Shown in pieces: positions 1 through 8,200 of a DNA stretch of 8,722 nucleotides. Under the pieces are notes generated by a model, which was not told the DNA's origin, ran no database searches, and worked only from the letters and a program-made list of their open reading frames with translations. Origin of the DNA: Nitrospiraceae bacterium (GTDB lineage Bacteria; Nitrospirota; Thermodesulfovibrionia; UBA6902); NCBI GenBank assembly GCA_020354155.1, contig CP070644.1:1766330-1775051 (forward strand), given 5' to 3'. Numbering within the stretch: position 1 is the first letter of the stretch; each line of letters opens with the position of its first letter. The translations under genes were made by a program, and so were the position numbers.

Positions 1-252
1 CAGCGAATATCTGTGGCTACAGAAGAGCAGTCTGCTGCTGCTGAAGAGGTCAGCCAGAGTATGGAACATATTAGAAACGTAATTAATGACAACTTTACTG
101 TCTCAGAGGAAATGGAGAAGGAACTGACTGATATGATATCGCTTGTCCAGAAAGTGCTGGAACAGACCCAACATTTCAAGACCAGACCTTATGGATCTCA
201 GCGCAATGAAGAACGTTCTATTGAATCTGAGATTACCGTTTCCGCAATTTAA
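1..252 (+). CDS. Methyl-accepting chemotaxis protein, C-terminal end (partial)
   Basis: The frame is open from base 1 to the TAA at 250-252, giving 83 residues of a protein that begins left of the window. The GTG at base 13 lies inside this frame and is not taken as a start. The opening residues, QRISVATEEQSAAAEEVSQS, match the distal arm of the chemoreceptor cytoplasmic coiled coil. ATEEQSAA fits the loose methylation-site pattern of small residues around paired Glu/Gln, where CheR and CheB act in this family. The helix continues to about residue 58 and is followed by a polar tail ending in ESEITVSAI. I see no aromatic CheR-docking pentapeptide at the C-terminus. The signalling tip, HAMP domain and sensor domain are outside the window, so the ligand cannot be guessed. 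The gene converges on uvrB, with 18 bases between the stop codons. Confidence 0.88.
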   Translation, partial: QRISVATEEQSAAAEEVSQSMEHIRNVINDNFTVSEEMEKELTDMISLVQKVLEQTQHFKTRPYGSQRNEERSIESEITVSAI

Positions 253-270
253 CACTAAAAATTCACCCCG

Positions 271-2280
271 TTACTTTATCCCCGTTATGAGCAGTCGTTC
301 CCTAATGGCCTTTATGCGGTCCCTTAAGTCTGCCGCCTTTTCAAACTCCAGTTTCCCGGCAGCATCCTTCATCTGCGCTTCAAGGATTTTAATCTCTGAT
401 TCATCCCCATAGTGCACTGTTTCCTCTGCAACAGCAGGCACCGTCCAGTAATCAGCCTCATATATTGAACCCAGAATGTTGTTTATCTCCTTTTGAACAG
501 AACGGGGAGTTATGCCGTGTTTCTTATTGTACAGCTCCTGAATTGTTCTTCTCCTGTGCGTCTCATCCATGGCTGTCTGCATGGAGCCTGTAACTGTATC
601 TGCATAAAAAATGACCCGGCCGTTCAAGTTTCTCGCTGCTCTTCCTGCAGTCTGTATCAGTGAACGGCTGGACCGGAGAAAGCCTTCCTTATCTGCATCA
701 AAGACAGCGACAAGAGATACCTCAGGCAGATCAAGTCCTTCCCTCAGAAGATTCACGCCTATCAGAACATCAAATTTACCCAGCCTCAGGTCTCTGAGAA
801 TCTCAATCCTATCGAGGGTATCAATACCTGAATGAAGGTATCGTGCCTTTACTCCCAGTTCTGCATAGTATTCAGTAATATCCTCAGCCATTTTTTTTGT
901 AAGCGTCGTTACCAGCACCCGCTCCCCGTTCTCAGCCCTTTCTCTCACTTCACCGAGGAGATCGTCCAGCTGTCCCGCTACAGGTCTCAATTCTATTTCC
1001 GGGTCTTTCAGTCCTGTGGGCCTTACGATCTGCTCAATAATCCTCATCTGTGATTTATCAATCTCGTATCCTGATGGCGTCGCTGAAACATAAATTGCCT
1101 GATTGACCCGTTCTTCGAACTCATCAAATTTCAGAGGACGGTTATCCAGAGCCGAGGGCAGTCTGAAACCAAAATCCACGAGTGTCTGCTTTCGAGACCT
1201 GTCTCCTTCATACATCCCTCTGATCTGGGGCACGGTGGCATGTGATTCGTCAATAATGATTAGTCTGTCTTCAGGGAAGTAGTCAATGAGACAGTTTGGA
1301 GGTTCCCCTGCTGCCCTGTTACTGAGATGCCGCGAGTAATTTTCTATCCCGTGACAGTAGCCGAATTCCTTGAGCATCTCCATGTCAAAGCGCGTTCTCT
1401 GCTCCAGTCGCTTCGCCTCTTCTTCTTTCCCCTCCCTGAGGAGGACCGTCAGTCTCTCATCAAGTTCTTTTCTTATTTTTTCAATGGCCATCTCCACCCG
1501 TGGCCGCGGCGTTATCCAGTGGCTGTTCGGGTAGAGGGTCACCTTGAACAGTCGACGCAGCACTTTGCCGGTCAAGGTGTCAAATTCATAAATACCATCG
1601 ATGTCATCTCCAAAGAATTCCACCCGTACTGCATTGTCACCCGAGGAAGGTGGAAAGATCTCAACAGTGTCTCCCCTTACCCGGAACACCCCCCGCTTGA
1701 AATCCTCACCCCGCTCATAGAGCATGTCAACAAGCCTGTTCAGAAAGATGTCACGCTCCATATGCAAACCCTCTTCTACAGAGAGATGCATCCCGAGATA
1801 ATCCTCAGGAGAACCAATACCATAGATACAGGAAACAGAGGCAACAACGATAGTGTCCCTTCTTTCCAACACAGCCCGGGTAGCAGAGTGACGCAGCCTG
1901 TCAATATCATCATTAATCATGGAGTCTTTTTCGATATAGGTATCAGTTGATGGAATATAGGCCTCAGGCTGGTAGTAGTCATAAAAACTGACAAAATACT
2001 CAACAGCATTGTTCGGGAAAAATGATTTAAATTCCCCGTAGAGCTGTGCTGCAAGGGTCTTATTGTGAGCAATAACCAGTGCAGGCCTGTTTACCTTTGC
2101 GATAACATTCGCAATTGTAAAGGTTTTGCCCGATCCTGTAACTCCAAGCAGTATCTGATGCTTTGCTTCCTGCAGTATGCCCCGGCTCAGATCGTTGATG
2201 GCTCGTGGCTGATCTCCCGTGGGCCTGAAATCTGATTTGAGATGAAAGGTTTCCGATGAGTTATACTGAATATTGGGCAC
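271..2280 (-). CDS. uvrB: Excinuclease ABC subunit B (UvrB), complete
   Basis: UvrB is the damage-verifying helicase-like subunit of cytoplasmic nucleotide excision repair. It receives DNA from UvrA and recruits UvrC for incision. The 669 residues are the usual family length. Visible motifs are: Walker A GVTGSGKT at 46-53; the aromatic-rich beta-hairpin (FYDYYQPEAYIPSTDTYIEK) from about 99 that clamps the DNA strand; the interaction-domain region after SCIYGIGSPEDY (150-161); Walker B-type DESH at 344-347; the SATP motif at 399-402; helicase motifs around GVNLLREGLDLPEVS (508-522); and QTAGRAARN at 543-551. A C-terminal UVR motif spans about 630-664 and in this family contacts UvrC or UvrA. 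The start is GTG at 2278-2280. A TAA lies in frame two codons upstream, so no earlier start is possible, and AAGGAT sits about 6 bases before the GTG. No truncation or frameshift is seen. A LexA box of the E. coli type is not evident upstream. Confidence 0.98.
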   Translation of the reverse strand: MPNIQYNSSETFHLKSDFRPTGDQPRAINDLSRGILQEAKHQILLGVTGSGKTFTIANVIAKVNRPALVIAHNKTLAAQLYGEFKSFFPNNAVEYFVSFYDYYQPEAYIPSTDTYIEKDSMINDDIDRLRHSATRAVLERRDTIVVASVSCIYGIGSPEDYLGMHLSVEEGLHMERDIFLNRLVDMLYERGEDFKRGVFRVRGDTVEIFPPSSGDNAVRVEFFGDDIDGIYEFDTLTGKVLRRLFKVTLYPNSHWITPRPRVEMAIEKIRKELDERLTVLLREGKEEEAKRLEQRTRFDMEMLKEFGYCHGIENYSRHLSNRAAGEPPNCLIDYFPEDRLIIIDESHATVPQIRGMYEGDRSRKQTLVDFGFRLPSALDNRPLKFDEFEERVNQAIYVSATPSGYEIDKSQMRIIEQIVRPTGLKDPEIELRPVAGQLDDLLGEVRERAENGERVLVTTLTKKMAEDITEYYAELGVKARYLHSGIDTLDRIEILRDLRLGKFDVLIGVNLLREGLDLPEVSLVAVFDADKEGFLRSSRSLIQTAGRAARNLNGRVIFYADTVTGSMQTAMDETHRRRTIQELYNKKHGITPRSVQKEINNILGSIYEADYWTVPAVAEETVHYGDESEIKILEAQMKDAAGKLEFEKAADLRDRIKAIRERLLITGIK

Positions 2281-2286
2281 TTTTTA
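2281..2286 (-). promoter_or_regulatory. A-rich spacer between the AAGGAT Shine-Dalgarno and the uvrB GTG start
   Basis: Read on the minus strand, the bases before the uvrB GTG are AAGGATAAAAA. The AAGGAT (about 2286-2291) is a fair Shine-Dalgarno match, and this A-rich spacer follows it. It supports the GTG at 2278-2280. The in-frame TAA inside the same stretch rules out an earlier start. Confidence 0.6.
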
Positions 2287-2351
2287 TCCTTGAGAGTCCT
2301 GAATTTTCCGGGTACGCTTCATTATTCTACCATGATGCCGGATAATCTATG

Positions 2352-2363
2352 TAACCATGGTTA
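2352..2363. promoter_or_regulatory. Perfect 12-bp palindrome, candidate operator
   Basis: TAACCATGGTTA is a perfect inverted repeat in the 157-base divergent region between uvrB and the membrane-protein gene. Allowing a one-base bulge, the symmetry extends outward as TGT-AACC/GGTTAACA. It lies 16 bases upstream of the -35 hexamer of the best rightward promoter. It also falls within the spacer of a weak leftward promoter (TTCAAA-N18-TAGATT on the minus strand). The position suits a repressor or activator site, but no known regulator consensus is recognised. A 12-bp palindrome can also arise by chance. Confidence 0.25.
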
Positions 2364-2379
2364 ACAGTTTGAACGTGCA

Positions 2380-2408
2380 TTGACTTAATAGTTTTCTGTT
2401 GATAAAGT
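2380..2408 (+). promoter_or_regulatory. Candidate sigma70-type promoter for the membrane-protein gene
   Basis: TTGACT (2380-2385, five of six matches to TTGACA) is followed after 17 bases by TAAAGT (2403-2408, four of six matches to TATAAT). Predicted transcription would start near 2415, about 23 bases before the ATG at 2438. Spacing and orientation are right; the -10 is mediocre. This is a sequence match only. Confidence 0.4.
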
Positions 2409-2437
2409 GTCTGCTGTCTTAATAAAATCAGAAGTAT

Positions 2438-3106
2438 ATGAATGAAGAGAGATTTTCAATAAAAAAAGCCATCCGCTTTGGATGGGACACGATGAAGGCC
2501 AATTTAGGTTATTTCATTGTACTCCTCATCGTTGCCTTTCTTATTGAAAGACTGCCGGGAATGCTGGGTAATTTCGCCCAGAGAGACTTTCCCCTAATAA
2601 GCCTGATCCTCTTTCTGTCGGGATGGATTCTGAGCTTTGTAGTCCAGATGGGACTAATAAAAATCAGTCTTAAATTTTGTGACGGGATAAAGGGTAAACT
2701 TGACGACCTGCTCTCGTCCTTTAATATTCTTCTCCCCTTTGTTGCAGCCTCTATTCTCTACGGACTGATCGTCTTTGCCGGATTTATTCTGCTTGTTGTC
2801 CCCGGCATTGTGTGGGGAGTCCGGTTCAGTCTCTACCCCTATTTTATTGTTGACAGGAACATGGGGCCTGTTCAGGCACTCAAGGCGAGCGCTCAAGCCA
2901 CTACTGGTGAAAAGTGGCACCTTTTTTTGTTCGGAATCCTTCTTGGTCTTATTAACCTGGCTGGAGCACTCTGTTTTTTCATCGGTCTCTTTGCAACGAT
3001 CCCGACATCACTCGTAGCTTATGCACATACCTACCGGCAGCTTGCCGAAACTGTGAACGGTGATGCACAGGAGAGCGGAACAATGTATGTAAAGATGGAG
3101 CCTTAA
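2438..3106 (+). CDS. Multi-pass membrane protein of unknown function
   Basis: This 222-residue protein is dominated by hydrophobic segments at about 24-39, 52-73, 97-120 and 160-197 (long enough for two passes), plus a possible short helix near 121-137. That suggests an inner-membrane protein with about five or six spans. The N-terminus (MNEERFSIKKAIRFGWDTMK) is a short amphipathic, basic stretch with no signal peptide. The patterns VVPGIVWGVRFSLYPYFIVD (120-139) and the following QALKASAQAT resemble the loosely defined DUF975/YciC-like group of small bacterial membrane proteins. That similarity is from memory and is weak for function. I see no catalytic or metal-binding motif. An in-frame TAA closely upstream fixes the ATG as the first start. 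The ribosome site is poor (GAAG only three bases before the ATG). Its stop overlaps the stop of the convergent macro-domain gene. Confidence 0.85.
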   Translation: MNEERFSIKKAIRFGWDTMKANLGYFIVLLIVAFLIERLPGMLGNFAQRDFPLISLILFLSGWILSFVVQMGLIKISLKFCDGIKGKLDDLLSSFNILLPFVAASILYGLIVFAGFILLVVPGIVWGVRFSLYPYFIVDRNMGPVQALKASAQATTGEKWHLFLFGILLGLINLAGALCFFIGLFATIPTSLVAYAHTYRQLAETVNGDAQESGTMYVKMEP

Positions 3107-3633
3107 GTCATACGCTCCAACTGATTCCGGTAGGCCTTCATGGCCTCACTGCCGAAGAGGACAAATCGAAGGAGTTCAATATCTGTGTTCTTCTTTAAAT
3201 AATCTATTGCAATTCTTAAGGCAATCCCTGCTGCTTTTTCCAGAGGATAGCGGTATGCGCCCGTACTGATGGAAGGGAATGCAATACTCTTAATGCCTTT
3301 TTCAGAAGCGAGTTTCAGGCAGTTCCTGTATGCATTCGCAAGAAGTGTCGGCTCATCTTTTGTCCCATCCCTGTATACCGGGCCGACAGTATGTATTACA
3401 TATTTAGCCTTCAGTCTGCCCCCGGTGGTTATCACGGCTTCCCCTGTGTCACACCTTCCGATCTTGATGCATTCTTCCAGAATCTGAGGGCCTCCTGCCC
3501 TGTGTATCGCTCCGTCGACTCCGCCGCCGCCGCGCAGGCTTTTGTTTGCTGCATTCACAATGGCATCTGTGTCCTGCCCGGTAATGTCTCCTTCTGTTAA
3601 TGACAGAACTGATTTGTTAATCTTTACTTCCAT
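3103..3633 (-). CDS. Macro-domain protein, MacroD/YmdB-like O-acetyl-ADP-ribose deacetylase
   Basis: The 176 residues form a single complete macro domain with almost nothing else. Family motifs in order are: GDIT at 15-18; NAAN at 27-30; GGGGVDGAIHRAGG at 35-48, the substrate loop with the conserved Asp40; IHTVGP at 80-85; and SISTGAYRYP at 121-130, the phosphate/ribose loop. This is the MacroD-type arrangement. Characterised members hydrolyse O-acetyl-ADP-ribose and remove mono-ADP-ribose from acidic residues, and E. coli YmdB has also been linked to RNase III control. The exact substrate here is inferred. The protein is cytosolic with no signal peptide. The ATG at 3631-3633 is preceded at good spacing by AAGGAGGGG, the strongest ribosome site in the window. 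The gene overlaps the convergent membrane-protein gene by four bases. No toxin partner such as DarT is adjacent, so an antitoxin role is not supported. Confidence 0.94.
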   Translation of the reverse strand: MEVKINKSVLSLTEGDITGQDTDAIVNAANKSLRGGGGVDGAIHRAGGPQILEECIKIGRCDTGEAVITTGGRLKAKYVIHTVGPVYRDGTKDEPTLLANAYRNCLKLASEKGIKSIAFPSISTGAYRYPLEKAAGIALRIAIDYLKKNTDIELLRFVLFGSEAMKAYRNQLERMT

Positions 3634-3636
3634 AGT

Positions 3637-3646
3637 GCCCCTCCTT
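3637..3646 (-). promoter_or_regulatory. Strong Shine-Dalgarno before the macro-domain gene
   Basis: On the minus strand AAGGAGGGG ends a few bases before the ATG at 3633, an almost ideal anti-16S match. It fixes the start and suggests efficient translation compared with the neighbouring genes, whose ribosome sites are weaker. Confidence 0.75.
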
Positions 3647-3861
3647 CACATTATGAATATAGTCATCGCAGTCTGAATTATTGCCTTTATCATGAGGTGT
3701 AACCAAAATAATCCATTGCAATATTGTAGGTGCTGCGAAATAAAGTATTTTCGATACCTTTGGTTCATTTCATAATGAGTTCATCGTGTTAATAATGTAT
3801 TGAGAAGTATCTGCCATATTGTGGTTAATGTAACAAGCCATGGATCGTTGTCAGGCAAAGG

Positions 3862-3889
3862 CAGTCCTGCCTGCCGGAAGGCAGGATTG
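3862..3889. repeat. GC-rich hairpin, possible terminator or interspersed palindrome
   Basis: CAGTCCTGCC and GGCAGGATTG form a 10-bp stem with one G-T wobble around the 8-base loop TGCCGGAA. On the plus strand it is followed by TATTTTAAAT, a loose T-rich run. On the minus strand, the direction of the flanking genes, no T-run follows, so it is not a textbook terminator for the phosphoesterase transcript. CCTGCC/GGCAGG palindromes are often dispersed repeats in bacterial genomes, so a REP-like element is equally possible. Confidence 0.55.
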
Positions 3890-3981
3890 TATTTTAAATA
3901 TCTGTCGATCCAATACTGTTTTTGAGGGGTACAGGATGCTCATATATTTTATAGTGGACAGATGTAACATATAGAAATATG

Positions 3982-5124
3982 TCATGAAGCCACAATATCA
4001 ATGATTGTCACTTCCGGCGCAGACAGAAACCGCACAGGTGGCCCTGCAGTTCCTGTGCCCCTGCTCACATAAATTGCCGATCCTTTAGAAAGTTCTATGA
4101 ATCCCGTATGATGCTGAAAAAGGAACATGGTTGCCAGATGCATGGGAAATATCTGTCCCCTATGGGTATGCCCCGAAAGCTGCAGGTCAAAGAGTCCGAG
4201 GCTGTCCTTCTCTACATCAGAACGATGTTTCAGAAGGAGGGTAAAGAGACCGGCAGGCAGCCCTGCCAGCACTTCTTTTTCAGGCCTGTATTGAAAATCA
4301 CTGCTGTATTTCTTTGCCTCACCGCCGGTAAAATCAATGCCCGCAATAGAAAGAGTATTTTCCACAGTAACAGCTTCACCCCGCAGGAGCGTAAAGCCTG
4401 AGTCTTCAATGAATCGGGTCGTCTTTTTTATTCCTCCGTATAGTTCGTGGTTACCGGTTACGGCAAATTTCCCGAGAGGGGGCTGCAGTCTTTGCAGGGG
4501 CTCGGCAAGATGTTGTATGTGCCTTATGCTGCCGTCCATAAGGTCACCTGTAGAAACTATCAGGTCAGGCTTTTCACCTTCCAGTATTGTAACGACGTTA
4601 TCAAGGATGCCATCCCCTTCAATCACTCTTAAATGAAGATCTGAAATCTGTGCCACCCTTATGCGATTGACTGCCTCCGGGAGTTTTCCGGTTTGAAGAG
4701 TAAGTCTTGTCACTTTTATGTTTTTTGCTTCAAAGTAGCCATAGGTGGTTATCAACAGAGAAATTACAAATGGGGTCAACAGAGTACTCTCTGAAGAAAT
4801 CACCGGCAAGCTAATCAGTTGCAGGTTCAACGAAGCAGCATAACGTATGCCTGCGTTATAGAGATCGAGCAGTACCGCCAGAGGGAAAAAAGGAACCAGA
4901 AGGGCTAACCAGATGTAGCATATAAATGAAAAGATCTTTACCGATCCGGAGGAGCCCCTGTGTTCATAGATAGGGAGTAGAACGGGGGCCACGGTCATGA
5001 ACAGAATAATCATACCTGCTATTGCATCAACAATTGTACCGAACGTATTTATAGCTGAAAGCTGATGAAAGAGGTAATAATTTGCTGATATGTAGATACA
5101 TACAACGAATAAAAATACTAGCAT
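3982..5124 (-). CDS. Membrane-anchored metallophosphoesterase (calcineurin-like)
   Basis: The 380-residue protein has two parts. Residues 1-132 hold about four hydrophobic spans (near 2-20, 30-52, 63-88 and 114-131) that anchor it in the inner membrane. Residues about 155-380 are a calcineurin-like phosphoesterase domain with the full two-metal motif set: DLH (162-164), GDLMD (193-197), GNHE (224-227), H300 in LLKHRSD, and GHTHRG (318-323). The layout resembles YkuE/YaeI-type phosphoesterases, some of which act on membrane lipids or lipid-linked phosphates. The substrate here cannot be read from sequence. An in-frame TAA 15 bases upstream makes the ATG at 5122-5124 the first possible start, and the ribosome site (AAGAGA) is weak. 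It follows the RND permease gene by 90 bases on the same strand, so it could be a distal operon member, though its own promoter is possible. Confidence 0.93.
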   Translation of the reverse strand: MLVFLFVVCIYISANYYLFHQLSAINTFGTIVDAIAGMIILFMTVAPVLLPIYEHRGSSGSVKIFSFICYIWLALLVPFFPLAVLLDLYNAGIRYAASLNLQLISLPVISSESTLLTPFVISLLITTYGYFEAKNIKVTRLTLQTGKLPEAVNRIRVAQISDLHLRVIEGDGILDNVVTILEGEKPDLIVSTGDLMDGSIRHIQHLAEPLQRLQPPLGKFAVTGNHELYGGIKKTTRFIEDSGFTLLRGEAVTVENTLSIAGIDFTGGEAKKYSSDFQYRPEKEVLAGLPAGLFTLLLKHRSDVEKDSLGLFDLQLSGHTHRGQIFPMHLATMFLFQHHTGFIELSKGSAIYVSRGTGTAGPPVRFLSAPEVTIIDIVAS

Positions 5125-5214
5125 GTCTCTTTTATTTTATACTCATAACGCTCGATTACTTCTTTTTATTTCGTCGTTTTAAAGAGTTTGAAAATGAAAT
5201 GCAAAACGGACGTC
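5125..5214. other. Short AT-rich intergenic gap
   Basis: These 90 bases separate the RND permease stop from the phosphoesterase start. On the minus strand there is a TATAAA close to the start codon without a convincing -35, and no clear hairpin-plus-T-run terminator. Read-through from the permease gene is therefore plausible. Confidence 0.4.
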
Positions 5215-8200
5215 TTACTGCTCCACTTTTTCCATCCTGATAAAGAAGAGCAGCAGGGAAGGGATCACGAATACCGTAAATATGGTTGAAAGGGCAAGCC
5301 CTCCAAGGATGACACTGCCAAGACCGCGATAGAGTTCAGAACCAGGCCCGGGAGCAAGTACAAGGGGCAGCATGCCGAAAATACTTGTCGTGGCGCTCAT
5401 GTATATGGGACGAAGCCGTGAACGCGTTGATTCAAGCACTGCCTCTGTGTAGTCCATGGAATGATAACGGACATTATTCAGAGACTGATGGACAATGAGG
5501 ATGGCGTTGTTCACCACAACCCCGATTAAAATGATAAACCCCAGCATTGTCAATATGTCCAGTGGGGAAGGGGCAATAACTGCATCGACGAGCCTGAGAC
5601 CCATAAACCCGCCAGCACCGGCTAGAGGAACCGTCAGCATAATGATTAGAGGATATATAAAATTACCGAATAGCGCGGACATGAGAAGATAAGAAATAAC
5701 CGCAGCAAGGATAAAGTTCCACTGCAGCACCTGCTGGGTCTCTTTTAACTTGTCAGCAACTCCGCTCATTGATACACTTATACCCTTTTGAATCATGCCC
5801 ATTGACTCCACGGCAGGGATGACCTTTTCATGAATGATATCCATTGCCCCTTCAAGAGGGATATTACCGGGCGGCGTCACCTGAAGGGTAATTGTCCTTT
5901 TTCTCTCAAGGTGGCGGATCTCACTGATCCCGGCTGTCCGCTCGAGCACGGAGAAAGATGACACCGGTACCGTTTTCCCCATTGGCGTTGCAATGATTGA
6001 TGAATAGAGTTCTTCAGGAGTACCTATCTCGGAATCTGATGCCTTTACAACAAGATCTATTTTCTTCTTGCCCTCCTCTTTAAATTCTCCGATCTTTCTG
6101 CCGTCCATAAGAACATCAAGGGCCACACCAAGTTCTCCTGAGCTCATACCTGAAGAACGCAGTCTGTCCCTCTCAGGCTTCAGTCTAATTTCCGGGTAAA
6201 GAAGTTCAAGAGAGGGCAGCGGTCTGATCTGGGACCCCGGCATTTCCTTTTTAATAATGCCGAACATAGTCCCTGCGATGGCAACAAGCTGGTTCATGTC
6301 ATCACCGACAACATCAACTTCAACAGTCCTGCCCCTGCCAAGCCTGTTCTGGAATATTCCGGCCTGCATGCTTACGCCGAACATCCCGGGAATGGAATTA
6401 ATATTTTTCATAAAAAGAGGGACAAGTTCACCAGCCCGCTGGATGCGCATACTGGTTGCCCCGGCAATGTCAATCCTGTCAGCTCCCACATAAAACATGT
6501 TCTGAATTCCCGGTAATCCGTTGTGATCTTTCCCTATCAGCTCCTTTGTTGCCTCAAAAAACTGATCTCCAATGCCTCTTTTTTCTTCGTAGGAAAGCCC
6601 CGGCGGCGGGATAAGGAGACTGATAACGAGGTTCCTGTTCCCCTGAGGCAGGTATTCACTTTTCGGCAGGAGCAACAGCATTGATGCAATTGAAAGGGCA
6701 GTGAGCAGGACAATTGTTGCGATACGGGACAGAGGAGTGCGAGTCGCGAGCCCTACCATTTTCATCACTGCATCGACGATCCCCGTTCCCAGCGACACAA
6801 GGGCCGCCCCCTTTTTCACTTCTTTTTTTCTACCAATCATGGTAAAAATCTTTTCAGACAGCATGGGTATAACAAAAATAGATACAAAGAGACTGAGCGT
6901 CACGGCACAGCTGACGGCAATGGCAATGTCCCTGAAGAGCTGCCCTGCTTCTTCCTGTACAAAAACAACAGGAAGAAAGACAGCAACGGTCGTAAGCGTT
7001 GATGCCAGGACCGCGCCCCAAACCTCGCGGGTCCCGTCATAGGCAGCCTGAAAGGGAGATTTCCCCATACCCCTGTGGCGATCAATGTTCTCAAGCACGA
7101 CAATGGCATTATCCACAAGCATTCCTACAGCAAAGGCAATACCGGCCAGACTGACAACATTGAGGTTTCTCCCAAGTCCATTCATGACAGTAAAGGTGCC
7201 GATAACACTGATTGGTATGGCAGTGGCAACCACGATCGTAGATGAGACACTCCTGAGAAACACCAGCAGGACGACAATCGCAAGGATACCGCCAATGAGT
7301 ATGTTCCTCTTTACAAGGTCAATAGCGCCCTGTATATAAGGCCGCTGGTCGTACACCCAGTCAAGGTAGATGCCCTCGGGCTCCATCTTCTCCTTATTCA
7401 GCCACTTGACAACCTCTTCAGCCCTATACGTCATATCAAGGATATTCGTCCCCGGCTCAGGCTTTACACCAATAGCCATGCCGTCTTTCGAATTGTGTAT
7501 CATTGCCACGGATTTCTTTTCATAGCCGATGGCTACCTTCGCCACATCAGAGACTATGATACGCCTCTGCCCGTCAGATCTGATGACCATGTTGCTGATG
7601 TCTTCAGCAGACTGAAACTGTGCAACAGTCCTGATCCTGTAGTTTCTTCTTCCCACTCCCATGGTTCCCGCTGATACGTCAATGTTTTCAGACTGCAGAG
7701 TTCTGATCAGGTCATTGATGGTAAGATTAAATGATGCAAGCCTGGCAGGATCTGCCACGATATGCATCTGCCGTTCCTCTCCGCCCCCGATAAAGAGATC
7801 AGCAACGCCTTCTACGCGTTCGAGGTACTGCCTCACCTCATTTTCAAAAAAAGTCTTATATGATCCGACAGGGTTGGGATTGTTTTCATCTGACTTCATG
7901 ATGATCCAGATAACAGGAGAGGTGGCTGCTCCGGTTGCATTTATAACAGGCTTCTCTACATTTTCCGGGTAAGCCGGCACTTCATTAAGTTTGTTCGATA
8001 CCCTGAGCAGGGCTTCATCAACATCAGTCCCTATGGTAAAGCGAAGCGTAACAGAGCCCTGATTGTTCAGCGAGGCACTCTCCATTTCAGTGAGGCCGGG
8101 GATACCCTTGAGGGCCTTTTCCTGTTCCTCTATAACGTCCCTCTCTATTTCATAGGGAGTTGCCCCGGGCCAGGTGGTCCTGACCTCAATTTCAGGGACA

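Larger units (their letters stand above)
3634..3981. other. Non-coding stretch of about 350 bases
   Basis: It separates the macro-domain gene from the metallophosphoesterase gene; both are read leftward. It contains the ribosome site of the macro-domain gene at its left end, a strong hairpin at 3862-3889 inside a wider inverted repeat (3841-3912), and a weak AT-rich hairpin ACATAT-AGAA-ATATGT (3967-3982) at the phosphoesterase stop. No supported gene, tRNA or clear leftward promoter was found. Its length suggests that the macro-domain gene has its own promoter. Confidence 0.6.

Noticed and set aside
13..252. A stand-alone 79-residue protein starting at GTG 13
   Set aside because: The frame is already open from base 1, and the sequence is the interior of a chemoreceptor helix, so this is the end of a longer gene.
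1327..1950. A 207-codon open frame on the plus strand inside uvrB
   Set aside because: It lies wholly antisense to the highly conserved UvrB helicase core, has no ribosome site and no recognisable domain. It is a shadow of the real coding strand.
3103..3633. Macro-domain gene as a DarG-like antitoxin
   Set aside because: No DarT-type toxin gene is adjacent, and the convergent neighbour is a membrane protein. The protein is a single MacroD-type domain without the extra DarG region.
3692..3775. A 27-codon Cys-containing ORF (MRCNQNNPLQYCRCCEIKYF...) in the non-coding stretch
   Set aside because: It has no Shine-Dalgarno and no supporting promoter. The length is expected by chance, and four cysteines alone do not support a real small protein.
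3967..3982. ACATAT-AGAA-ATATGT hairpin as the phosphoesterase terminator
   Set aside because: The stem is only six A/T-rich pairs, overlaps the stop codon and is not followed by a T-run on the minus strand.
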